Assembly (NCBI RefSeq): GCF_900187565.1
Contig: NZ_FYED01000001.1
Span: 186,001-250,000 of the forward strand
Direction: 5' to 3'
Length of the DNA stretch: 64,000 bases
Origin: Pseudomonas sp. Irchel 3A7
GTDB lineage: Bacteria > Pseudomonadota > Gammaproteobacteria > Pseudomonadales > Pseudomonadaceae
Below, in pieces: positions 55,724 to 64,000 of the stretch (position 1 is the stretch's first letter; each line of letters begins with the position of its first letter). The notes under the pieces are model-generated. The model was given only the letters and a program-made list of their open reading frames with translations, was not told where the DNA came from and ran no database searches. Made by a program: the position numbers and the translations under genes.

Positions 55724-58369
55724 ATGCAAGACCTCGATCCCGTCGAAACCCAGGAATGGCTGGACGCCCTGGAATCGGTTCTCGACAAAGAAGGCGAAGA
55801 CCGTGCTCACTATCTGATGACCCGTATGGGCGAACTCGCGACCCGCAGCGGCTCGCAGTTGCCTTACGCCATCACCACGCCTTACCGCAACACCATCCCG
55901 GTGACCCACGAAGCACGCATGCCTGGCGACCTGTTCATGGAACGCCGCATTCGCTCGCTGGTACGCTGGAACGCGATGGCCATGGTAATGCGTACGAACC
56001 TGAAAGATTCTGACCTGGGTGGTCACATCTCCAGCTTCGCTTCCAGTGCGACCCTGTATGACATCGGCTTCAACTACTTCTTCCAGGCCCCGACCGACGA
56101 ACACGGCGGCGACCTGATCTACTTCCAGGGCCACACCTCGCCAGGCGTCTACGCCCGTGCGTTCATGGAAGGCCGCATCACCGAAGACCAGATGAACAAC
56201 TTCCGCCAGGAAGTCGACGGAACAGGTCTGTCGTCCTACCCGCACCCTTGGCTGATGCCTGACTTCTGGCAGTTCCCGACCGTATCCATGGGTCTGGGTC
56301 CGATCCAGGCGATCTACCAGGCGCGCTTCATGAAGTACCTGGAAGCCCGTGGCTTCATCCAGCCTGGCAAACAGAAAGTCTGGTGCTTCCTGGGCGACGG
56401 CGAGTGCGACGAGCCGGAATCCCTGGGCGCCATCTCGCTGGCTGGCCGCGAGAAGCTCGACAACCTGATCTTCGTCATCAACTGCAACCTGCAGCGCCTC
56501 GACGGCCCGGTTCGCGGCAACGGCAAAATCATCCAGGAACTCGAAGGCGTGTTCCGCGGTGCTCAGTGGAACGTGACCAAAGTCATCTGGGGCCGTTTCT
56601 GGGACCCACTGCTGGCCAAGGACGTCGACGGCATCCTGCAACGCCGCATGGACGAAGTCATCGACGGCGAGTACCAGAACTACAAAGCCAAAGACGGCGC
56701 GTTCGTACGTGAACACTTCTTCAACACGCCAGAACTCAAGGCGATGGTTGCAGACCTGTCCGACGACGAGATCTGGAAACTCAACCGTGGCGGCCACGAC
56801 CCGTACAAGGTCTACGCGGCATACCACGAAGCGGTCAACCACAAAGAACAGCCTACCGTCATCCTGGCCAAGACCATCAAGGGTTATGGCACCGGTGCCG
56901 GCGAAGCGAAAAACACCGCGCACAACACCAAGAAGGTCGATGTCGAGAGCCTGAAGTTGTTCCGCGACCGCTTCGACATTCCGGTAAAAGACGAAGAACT
57001 GGAAAACCTGCCATTCTTCAAACCGGAACCGAACAGCGCCGAAGCCCGCTACCTGAGCGAACGCCGCACGGCACTGGGCGGTTTCGTGCCTCAGCGTCGC
57101 GCGCAGAGCTTCAACGTTCCGACGCCACCACTGGAAACCCTCAAGGCTATCCTGGACGGCACCGGCGACCGTGAAATTTCCACCACCATGGCCTTCGTGC
57201 GGATCCTCGCGCAACTGGTCAAGGACAAGGAAATCGGTCCGCGCATCGTCCCGATCATCCCGGACGAAGCCCGTACCTTCGGTATGGAAGGCATGTTCCG
57301 TCAGTTGGGCATCTACTCGTCCGTCGGCCAGCTCTACGAGCCAGTCGATAAAGACCAGGTGATGTTCTACAAAGAGGACAAGAAGGGCCAGATCCTAGAA
57401 GAAGGCATCAACGAAGCGGGCGCCATGAGCTCCTTCATCGCTGCCGGCACGTCGTACTCCAGCCACAACCAGCCAATGCTGCCGTTCTACATCTTCTACT
57501 CGATGTTCGGCTTCCAGCGTATCGGCGACCTGGCCTGGGCCGCTGGCGACAGCCGTACCCGTGGCTTCCTGATTGGCGGCACCGCCGGCCGTACCACCCT
57601 GAACGGTGAAGGCCTGCAGCACGAAGACGGTCACAGCCACATCCTGGCTGCCACCATCCCGAACTGCCGCACCTTTGATCCAACCTACGGCTACGAGCTG
57701 GCGGTGATCATTCAGGACGGCATGAAGAAAATGACCGAAGAGCAGCAGGACGTTTTCTACTACATCACCGTGATGAACGAGTCCTACCAGCAACCAGCCA
57801 TGCCGGCCGGTGTCGAGGAAGGCATCATCAAGGGTATGTACCTGCTCGAAGAAGACAACCGCGAAGCGGCGCACCACGTGCAGCTGATGGGCTCCGGCAC
57901 CATCCTGCGTGAAGTCCGCGAAGCGGCGAAGATCCTGCGCGAACAGTTCAACGTCGGCGCCGACGTGTGGAGCGTTACCAGCTTCAACGAACTGCGTCGC
58001 GACGGCCTGGCCGTAGAACGCACCAACCGTCTGCACCCGGGCCAGAAGCCTAAGCTGAGCTACGTTGAAGAGTGCCTGAACGGCCGTCAAGGTCCAGTCA
58101 TTGCTTCGACCGACTACATGAAACTGTACGCCGAGCAGATCCGTCAGTGGGTACCGTCCAAGGAATTCAAAGTCCTGGGCACCGACGGTTATGGTCGCAG
58201 CGACAGCCGCAAGAAACTGCGTCATTTCTTCGAAGTCGACCGTCATTTCGTGGTGTTGGCAGCCCTGGAAGCACTGGCTGACCGTGGCGATATCGAACCT
58301 AAAGTGGTGTCTGAAGCCATCGCCAAGTTCGGTATCAACCCGGAAAAACGCAACCCACTGGACTGCTGA
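55724..58369 (+). CDS. aceE: Pyruvate dehydrogenase E1 component (homodimeric)
   Basis: Thiamine-dependent decarboxylation of pyruvate, the first step of the PDH complex. The 881-residue protein has the TPP-binding motif FLGDGECDEPESLGAISLA ending in NCNLQ (from about residue 223), the N-terminal active-site block HGGDLIYFQGHTSPGVYARAF, and the C-terminal transketolase-like part (GLQHEDGHSHILAATIPN). GGAG precedes the ATG by six bases. It is followed by aceF 11 bases downstream. Two FadR-type palindromes upstream suggest control by a GntR regulator such as PdhR (inference). Confidence 0.98.
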   Translation: MQDLDPVETQEWLDALESVLDKEGEDRAHYLMTRMGELATRSGSQLPYAITTPYRNTIPVTHEARMPGDLFMERRIRSLVRWNAMAMVMRTNLKDSDLGGHISSFASSATLYDIGFNYFFQAPTDEHGGDLIYFQGHTSPGVYARAFMEGRITEDQMNNFRQEVDGTGLSSYPHPWLMPDFWQFPTVSMGLGPIQAIYQARFMKYLEARGFIQPGKQKVWCFLGDGECDEPESLGAISLAGREKLDNLIFVINCNLQRLDGPVRGNGKIIQELEGVFRGAQWNVTKVIWGRFWDPLLAKDVDGILQRRMDEVIDGEYQNYKAKDGAFVREHFFNTPELKAMVADLSDDEIWKLNRGGHDPYKVYAAYHEAVNHKEQPTVILAKTIKGYGTGAGEAKNTAHNTKKVDVESLKLFRDRFDIPVKDEELENLPFFKPEPNSAEARYLSERRTALGGFVPQRRAQSFNVPTPPLETLKAILDGTGDREISTTMAFVRILAQLVKDKEIGPRIVPIIPDEARTFGMEGMFRQLGIYSSVGQLYEPVDKDQVMFYKEDKKGQILEEGINEAGAMSSFIAAGTSYSSHNQPMLPFYIFYSMFGFQRIGDLAWAAGDSRTRGFLIGGTAGRTTLNGEGLQHEDGHSHILAATIPNCRTFDPTYGYELAVIIQDGMKKMTEEQQDVFYYITVMNESYQQPAMPAGVEEGIIKGMYLLEEDNREAAHHVQLMGSGTILREVREAAKILREQFNVGADVWSVTSFNELRRDGLAVERTNRLHPGQKPKLSYVEECLNGRQGPVIASTDYMKLYAEQIRQWVPSKEFKVLGTDGYGRSDSRKKLRHFFEVDRHFVVLAALEALADRGDIEPKVVSEAIAKFGINPEKRNPLDC

Positions 58370-58380
58370 GGAGAGATTCT

Positions 58381-60345
58381 GTGAGCGAACTCATTCGCGT
58401 ACCTGACATCGGCAGCGGTGAAGGTGAAGTAATTGAACTGTTTGTGAAGGTCGGCGACCGTATCGAAGCCGACCAGAGCATCCTGACGCTGGAATCGGAC
58501 AAGGCGAGCATGGAAGTGCCTGCGCCGAAGGCCGGTATCATCAAGAGCCTGAAAGTGAAGCTGGGCGACCGCCTGAAAGAAGGCGACGAACTGCTCGAGC
58601 TGGAAGTCGAAGGTGCCGCTGCTGCCCCTGCGGCTGCCGCCGCGCCTGCTGCGAAAGCCGAAGAGAAACCGGCCGCTGCTGCTCCTGTGTCAGCAGCTCC
58701 GACCGCTCCTGCGGCTGCGCCAGCAGCCGCTTCGGTTCAGCAAGTGCACGTGCCGGACATCGGTTCGTCGGGCAAGGCCCAGATCATCGAGATCCAGGTC
58801 AAGGTCGGCGATTCCGTCGAGGCTGATCAATCGTTGATCACCCTGGAATCCGACAAGGCCAGCATGGAAATCCCATCGCCTGCCGCTGGCGTGGTCAAGG
58901 CCATCAGCGTCAAGCTCAACGACGAAGTCGGCACTGGCGACCTGATCCTGGACCTGGAAGTGGCGGGTGCTGCTGCACCTGCTGCCGCGCCAGCCCAGGC
59001 CGCTGCACCTGCTCCGGCTGTCGCCCCTGCTCCTGTGGCAGCTCCGGCTGCCCCCGTGGCAGACAGTGTTCAGGACATTCACGTTCCGGACATCGGCTCG
59101 GCCGGCAAGGCCAAGATCATCGAAGTCCTGGTCAAGGCCGGTGACACCGTCGAGGCTGATCAATCGTTGATCACCCTGGAATCCGACAAGGCCAGCATGG
59201 AAATCCCATCGCCTGCCGCTGGCGTGGTGGAAAGCGTTTCCATCAAGCTGGATGACGAAGTCGGTACCGGCGACCTGATTCTGAAGTTGAAAGTCAAAGG
59301 CGCGGCCCCGGCTGCTGCCCCGGCACCTGCGGCGGCTGCACCGAGCGCTCCTGCGCCTGCCGCCGCGCCGGCTGCTGCATCGGCTCCAGCTGCTGCTCCT
59401 GTTGCCGCCCCGGCCAAGCCTGGCGCCAAGGTTCACGCAGGTCCTGCGGTGCGCCAACTGGCCCGTGAGTTTGGCGTCGAGCTGAGCGCTGTCGGTGCCA
59501 GCGGCCCGCACGGTCGCATCCTGAAGGAAGACGTGCAGGTTTACGTCAAGGCCATGATGCAGAAGGCCAAGGAAGCGCCGGCCGCTGCCGCCGGCGCAAC
59601 CGGTGGCGCGGGCATCCCGCCGATCCCGGTCGTGGACTTCAGCCGCTTCGGTGAAATCGAAGAAGTGCCAATGACCCGCCTGATGCAGGTCGGTGCCGCC
59701 AACCTGCACCGCAGCTGGCTGAACGTGCCGCACGTGACGCAATTCGACTCGGCGGATATCACCGAGCTGGAAGCGTTCCGTAACGCCCAGAAAGCCGTTG
59801 CAGAGAAGGCCGGCGTCAAGCTGACCATCCTGCCGCTGCTGCTCAAGTCCTGCGCGCACTTGCTCAAGGAACTGCCGGACTTCAACAGTTCGCTGGCACC
59901 GAGCGGCAAGGCGATCATCCGCAAGAAATACGTGAACATCGGCTTCGCCGTCGACACCCCGGATGGCCTGCTGGTACCGGTCATCAAAAACGTCGACCAG
60001 AAGAGCCTGCTGCAACTGGCCGCCGAGGCCGCTTCCCTGGCTGAAAAAGCCCGGACCAAGAAGCTCTCGTCGGACGAAATGCAAGGCGCCTGCTTCACCA
60101 TTTCCAGCCTCGGCCACATTGGCGGCACCGGCTTCACGCCGATCGTCAACGCGCCGGAAGTGGCGATCCTCGGTGTTTCCAAGGCAACCATCCAGCCTGT
60201 CTGGGACGGCAAAGCCTTCCAGCCGAAACTGATGCTGCCTCTGTCGTTGTCCTATGATCACCGTGTGATCAACGGTGCCGCTGCCGCTCGCTTCACCAAG
60301 CGTCTGAGCGACCTGCTGGCGGACATCCGCACCATCCTGCTGTAA
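58381..60345 (+). CDS. aceF: Pyruvate dehydrogenase E2 (dihydrolipoyllysine acetyltransferase), three lipoyl domains
   Basis: Carries acetyl groups from E1 to CoA and forms the PDH core. The 654-residue protein has three lipoyl domains with lipoylated Lys41, Lys159 and Lys270 (each in LESDKASME), separated by long Ala/Pro linkers. An E1/E3-binding domain follows (about 350-387, VHAGPAVRQLAREFGVEL), then the catalytic CAT domain ending YDHRVINGAAAARF. GTG start with GAGGAGA upstream. Domains 2 and 3 share an identical 82-base stretch. It is followed by a terminator. Confidence 0.98.
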   Translation: MSELIRVPDIGSGEGEVIELFVKVGDRIEADQSILTLESDKASMEVPAPKAGIIKSLKVKLGDRLKEGDELLELEVEGAAAAPAAAAAPAAKAEEKPAAAAPVSAAPTAPAAAPAAASVQQVHVPDIGSSGKAQIIEIQVKVGDSVEADQSLITLESDKASMEIPSPAAGVVKAISVKLNDEVGTGDLILDLEVAGAAAPAAAPAQAAAPAPAVAPAPVAAPAAPVADSVQDIHVPDIGSAGKAKIIEVLVKAGDTVEADQSLITLESDKASMEIPSPAAGVVESVSIKLDDEVGTGDLILKLKVKGAAPAAAPAPAAAAPSAPAPAAAPAAASAPAAAPVAAPAKPGAKVHAGPAVRQLAREFGVELSAVGASGPHGRILKEDVQVYVKAMMQKAKEAPAAAAGATGGAGIPPIPVVDFSRFGEIEEVPMTRLMQVGAANLHRSWLNVPHVTQFDSADITELEAFRNAQKAVAEKAGVKLTILPLLLKSCAHLLKELPDFNSSLAPSGKAIIRKKYVNIGFAVDTPDGLLVPVIKNVDQKSLLQLAAEAASLAEKARTKKLSSDEMQGACFTISSLGHIGGTGFTPIVNAPEVAILGVSKATIQPVWDGKAFQPKLMLPLSLSYDHRVINGAAAARFTKRLSDLLADIRTILL

Positions 60346-60417
60346 CCCCGACAGGCCCTCCTTCACCGGGGGGCCTGCCGCGTTTCAAGTTTTCCGAGCG
60401 CCACGCTCGTACCTCAA

Positions 60418-60445
60418 CCCCGCCAATTTGGCGGGGCTTTTTTTT
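60418..60445 (+). terminator. Rho-independent terminator of aceEF
   Basis: CCCCGCCAA / TTGGCGGGG stem followed by a run of eight T. A second GC-rich inverted repeat (60355-60376) lies closer to the aceF stop. Confidence 0.9.
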
Positions 60446-60609
60446 GCTTGATGTTTTTATCTGGCAGAGAGCCTTCCTACATTTGTGGCTGATATCGCCC
60501 ACAACTCAAGTCCATTTCGGCTCGATATTTTTTCGCATTCAATAACTAGCCTTGTTTACAACTGCGCAAAACAGTCGAAAACCCGGCAACTTGAATCATA
60601 AACAATCGA

Positions 60610-62016
60610 ATGGACTCGACCATGTTAAAACCAACTGTAGGCCCTATTATTGGCCACACTACAATGAATCAAGCCCGAATATTTTTACGCGGCGAAAGAC
60701 AGAAAGGCGCTTTGGTATTTGCCGGTATCCGTTATCGACGGATAGGTGATGAGCGCTGGAATCAAGGATTTTTTACGCAACTGACGGCTTCACGCGACAT
60801 GGCCGACGTAATAGTTCTCCATGATCTTAATGCCGATACCGAATACGAGTATCAGGCCGGATGGCTCAGCCCCATGAACCCGGTGCACACCGTGGAAACC
60901 ATTCAGGAACTGCCACTGCAATGGCCTCGGGACGTCTATCGCTTTCGCACGCAGTCGAACCAGATCACAACGCCACGGGCCTATGTCGTCGGATCATGTC
61001 GCTACTTGAGCATGACGGCCGGCGTGCCATGGGCACCGCATCTGGGTGACCGGATCTTCGCATCCATTTCAAACCTGGCAAAACATGGCTCACCGCCCAT
61101 CAGCGCCATGTTGATGACAGGCGACCAGGTTTATATCGATGATTTGAACTTCATTGCACCGGATCGTGAATACCACGAAATACTTGCCAAATACCGCATC
61201 GCCTTTTCTCAGCCGCACATTACAAAGTTGATGTCCGGCACGCCGACTTACATGATCCTCGACGACCACGAAATCGAAGACAACTGGCCAGCCAATAAAA
61301 CCAGAGGCGATGAACAGTTATACAAAAACGCCATGGGTGCCTATGAGTTATTTCAAGCCAGTCACAGTCCGGCCCATAAGTTGAATACTGAAGGGCAATT
61401 AAACTGGCAGTTCAAACACTATTGGTATCAGTTTACCCATGGCGATATCGAGTGGTTTGTCACCGATAGCCGTACCCGACGCAATCTCGCGGCTAACGAC
61501 CGGCGCATTTTTGATATCGAACAGGAACAGGCTCTGTGCGACTGGCTGATCCACAGCCCGGCCCGAGTCAAATTCGTGGTCACCAGCGTCATGTTCTACC
61601 CAGACCGCAAACGCCCTGCCGGTGACGCCTGGGAGGCTTTCCCCGAACAACGATTACGATTGTTGGAGACCATTCGCCTCCACAAGATCAAGAACGTCAT
61701 CTTCGTTTCGGGCGATGTCCACGGCTCCTTGACCAGCCGCCTGAGCCACAGCGAGGACCCGGACTTCGAAATTCATGCCATCGTTTCGTCTCCGCTGTGC
61801 AACAGCAAACTGCTGCCCTTTGCCAAAGACTCAACCTTTATCCTCGATCAGCCGCTGGCCCGAACCGCCGCAGGCGATTATCGACATGAACTCACCAGCA
61901 AGGTCATCAGCCAGGACAACTTCGCACATTTGATTGTCGACGCCGAACAGATTCATGTGCGTTATCACGATCGCAATGGCAACCTGTTGCAATCGACCGA
62001 TATCCCGTTGCGCTAA
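60610..62016 (+). CDS. PhoD-like metallophosphoesterase (alkaline phosphatase D family)
   Basis: A 468-residue protein with PhoD-family metal motifs: VVGSCRYLSM, AMLMTGDQVYIDDLNF, YMILDDHEIEDNW, and FVSGDVHGSLTSRL. Unlike exported PhoD enzymes it has no Tat signal (no twin-Arg) and no lipoprotein signal, so it is predicted cytoplasmic. It lies between aceF and dipA, which are neighbours in PAO1. Base composition is lower in GC than its neighbours (25 of 60 bases in 60661-60720 are G or C), and the codons are unlike theirs, which suggests transfer. Start: ATG at 60610 or 60622, with no good ribosome site for either. Substrate unknown. Confidence 0.78.
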   Translation: MDSTMLKPTVGPIIGHTTMNQARIFLRGERQKGALVFAGIRYRRIGDERWNQGFFTQLTASRDMADVIVLHDLNADTEYEYQAGWLSPMNPVHTVETIQELPLQWPRDVYRFRTQSNQITTPRAYVVGSCRYLSMTAGVPWAPHLGDRIFASISNLAKHGSPPISAMLMTGDQVYIDDLNFIAPDREYHEILAKYRIAFSQPHITKLMSGTPTYMILDDHEIEDNWPANKTRGDEQLYKNAMGAYELFQASHSPAHKLNTEGQLNWQFKHYWYQFTHGDIEWFVTDSRTRRNLAANDRRIFDIEQEQALCDWLIHSPARVKFVVTSVMFYPDRKRPAGDAWEAFPEQRLRLLETIRLHKIKNVIFVSGDVHGSLTSRLSHSEDPDFEIHAIVSSPLCNSKLLPFAKDSTFILDQPLARTAAGDYRHELTSKVISQDNFAHLIVDAEQIHVRYHDRNGNLLQSTDIPLR

Positions 62017-62278
62017 GAAAACTAAAGATCGAAGCCTTCCGCCCCCTGCAGGATGTACGTCGTTTGTATGAGCTGCGCAAGGCTGCGATTTTTACGGAAA
62101 TAGCATTACTTTTGACCTTAATTGAAGAAATCTTCGCTCCTGCCGACATATTCTTATAGCACTTGGCCTTCATGTCTCTTGTCAGTCGGTGTCGCAATGA
62201 TGCAACCTTGCCGCAGGCAACAGTAAAGAGGGCGAGAGCCCGGCGCGTTCAGCAAATACGAAGCGAGTTTCCCTCCCT

Positions 62279-64000
62279 ATGAAGAGCCAACCCGATGCCG
62301 CCAGCCGTATGGTGGCCGAGGTAGTGACGCAGTTGCCTGTGCCCTCGCGGCTCGGCATGCTGCGTTTCGAACGGCTGAATGAACCTAGCTGGGCGCTGCT
62401 GTTTCTCGATCCCAATTGCGAACGACAATTCGGCTTGCCGGCCGTGGAGCTGTGCGCCCTGGTCGGCTCGCCCTACGCCAGCCTGATGGAGCCGGAAGCG
62501 CGCTATCAGCTGCATGACGCGATCCAGCAACAGCTGACAGAAGCCACGCATTACCTGATCCGCTACACCCTGCACACCGCCACAGGTTCGCTGAACTTGC
62601 TGGAGCTGGGCGAAGCCTATAAACAACACAATCGACACCTGTTGCGCGGTTACCTGCTGGTCATCGACGGTCTCTTCGAAGATGACCCGTTGCTGCCGGC
62701 GCTGGACCTGGAAACCCAGAACTCTCGGCTGCAAATCGCCCTGGAGCTCAACCAGCGCGCACAACAGGAACAACTGCAGCATCTGGACCGGGTTCGCGCC
62801 CAGCAGGACCTGATCCTGTTGTTGACCCGCCAGCGCTACAGCAGCAACAACTCCCTGCAAGAGGCCGCCGAACTGATCACCCGCAGTGCCTGCGAGATCT
62901 ACGAAATCGACTGCGCCAGCCTGTGGAACCTGGAAGGCTCGATGCTGGTGCCGATTTCGGCCTACTACCGCGCCGACCAGCAATACCTGTTGCCGCAGCC
63001 AATCGACGTCAGCGACTTTCCCGACTACCTCGACGCCCTGCACACTGGCCGCGCCATCGACGCCCATAACGCCATGCGCGACCCGCGCACCCGGGAAATG
63101 GCCGAGAGCCTGCGCCCGCGTGATGTCAACGCAATGCTCGACGCCAGTGTCCGCGTCGACGGCCAGGTGGTTGGCGTGCTGTGCCTGGAGCAAACCGGCG
63201 CTACCCGCGCCTGGCAGTCGGATGAAATCGCCTTCGCCGGCGAGCTGGCGGACCAGTTCGCGCAGGTCATCAGCAACCATAACCGGCGCACCGCCACCAG
63301 CGCCCTGCACCTGTTCCAGCGAGCGGTCGAGCAAAGCGCCAACGCCTTCCTGCTGGTCAATTGCGATGGCGTAGTGGAATACGTCAACCCGAGCTTCACC
63401 GCGATCACCCAATACAGCACCGAAGAAGTCCACGGCCAGCGCCTGGCGGAACTGCCGGCACTGGAAAACCTCAGCGAGCTGCTGTTCGACGCGCCGTCAG
63501 CGCTGGCCAAAAGCAACAGTTGGCAGGGCGAATTCAAGAGCCGCCGCAAAAACCTCGAACCCTACTGGGGCCAGTTGTCGATCTCCAAGGTCTACGGCGA
63601 TAACCGCGAACTGACTCACTACATCGGCATCTACGAAGACATCACCCAGACCAAGCTCGCCCAGCAACGCATCGAGCGCCTGGCCTACACCGACAACCTG
63701 ACCAACCTCGGCAACCGCCCGGCATTCATCCGCAATCTCGATGAACGCTTCGCCCGAGACAGCGATACCCCGATCAGCCTGTTGCTGGTGGACATCGACA
63801 ACTTCAAGCGCATCAACGACAGCCTCGGCCACCAGACCGGCGACAAGCTGCTGATCAGCCTGGCCCGGCGACTGCGCAACAGCCTCAGCCCGAGCGGCAG
63901 CCTGGCACGTTTCGCCAGTAACGAATTTGCGGTGCTGCTGGACAATGCCGACCTCCACACCGGACAACTGGTCGCCAACCAGTTGCTGACGACCCTCGAC
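62279..64000 (+). CDS. dipA: Cyclic-di-GMP phosphodiesterase DipA (5' part)
   Basis: A multi-domain c-di-GMP enzyme, cut by the window end after 574 residues. In order: a PAS-like N-terminus, a coiled-coil segment (about 145-180), a GAF domain (about 185-340), a PAS domain with PAC tail (FLLVNCDGVVEYVNPSFTAITQYS, about 350-460), and a GGDEF domain that starts AYTDNLTNLGNRPAF. The active-site motif is ASNEF (about residue 546) in place of GGDEF, so it cannot make c-di-GMP; it may bind GTP. The EAL domain should follow beyond the window. DipA (PA5017) promotes biofilm dispersal in P. aeruginosa. Confidence 0.92.
   Translation, partial: MKSQPDAASRMVAEVVTQLPVPSRLGMLRFERLNEPSWALLFLDPNCERQFGLPAVELCALVGSPYASLMEPEARYQLHDAIQQQLTEATHYLIRYTLHTATGSLNLLELGEAYKQHNRHLLRGYLLVIDGLFEDDPLLPALDLETQNSRLQIALELNQRAQQEQLQHLDRVRAQQDLILLLTRQRYSSNNSLQEAAELITRSACEIYEIDCASLWNLEGSMLVPISAYYRADQQYLLPQPIDVSDFPDYLDALHTGRAIDAHNAMRDPRTREMAESLRPRDVNAMLDASVRVDGQVVGVLCLEQTGATRAWQSDEIAFAGELADQFAQVISNHNRRTATSALHLFQRAVEQSANAFLLVNCDGVVEYVNPSFTAITQYSTEEVHGQRLAELPALENLSELLFDAPSALAKSNSWQGEFKSRRKNLEPYWGQLSISKVYGDNRELTHYIGIYEDITQTKLAQQRIERLAYTDNLTNLGNRPAFIRNLDERFARDSDTPISLLLVDIDNFKRINDSLGHQTGDKLLISLARRLRNSLSPSGSLARFASNEFAVLLDNADLHTGQLVANQLLTTLD

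Noticed and set aside
62150..62278. Possible riboswitch or RNA upstream of dipA
   Set aside because: Short GC-rich repeats are present, but they do not match the GEMM (c-di-GMP) aptamer or another class I know.

Overview
The window is a stretch of chromosome from a fluorescent-type Pseudomonas (P. fluorescens complex by inference). Three things support this: a gene order that tracks P. aeruginosa PAO1 from motB/motA (PA4953/PA4954) to aceE/aceF/dipA (PA5015-PA5017), high-GC Pseudomonas codon use, and many REP/REPIN repeats of the GGGAGCGAGCCTGCTCGC type at gene ends. It looks like ordinary core genome with a few local additions. I saw no tRNA, rRNA, IS element, prophage or CRISPR array.

Layout. 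1-9.1 kb: a small DUF6124-like gene, the flagellar stator operon motAB with a sigma-28 promoter, an HDOD signalling protein, rhdA-psd, serB, and an AhpA/YtjB-type membrane protein. 9.2-18.7 kb: a long minus-strand block with an orphan PqiC-like lipoprotein, parC, a retropepsin-like protease, an esterase-like phytase-family protein, parE, yqiA, cpdA, a DUF1249 gene and nudF. 18.9-24.9 kb: a DUF3298/RsiV-like lipoprotein, the HMP transporter cytX, thiC with a TPP riboswitch, and tolC. 25-30.7 kb: waaA with a LysR gene, an SMR efflux gene, an FAD oxidoreductase/aldo-keto reductase pair, and a conserved unknown with a degenerate Nudix box.

30.9-52.3 kb is the LPS core region: hldE, msbA, waaL, glycosyltransferases, dnpA, mig-14, a carbamoyltransferase, a run of WaaP/InaA-type sugar kinases, then waaG, waaC and waaF. 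Together these genes build heptose and phosphorylate, carbamoylate, extend and flip the lipid A-core, and ligate O-antigen to it. The unusual insertion is between hldE and msbA: an APS kinase (cysC) translationally coupled to a PAPS-dependent sulfotransferase. This suggests sulfation of a cell-surface glycan. It is the best candidate for an undescribed system in the window.

52.4-64 kb: glnE, then a 383-bp divergent control region with two copies of a FadR-type palindrome 52 bp apart, then aceE-aceF (pyruvate dehydrogenase E1 and E2; the E2 has three lipoyl domains), a lower-GC PhoD-like phosphoesterase with no export signal, and the 5' part of dipA (c-di-GMP phosphodiesterase with a degenerate GGDEF), cut by the window end. 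Several genes start with TTG or GTG, and many neighbours overlap by 1-11 bases, which points to translational coupling.
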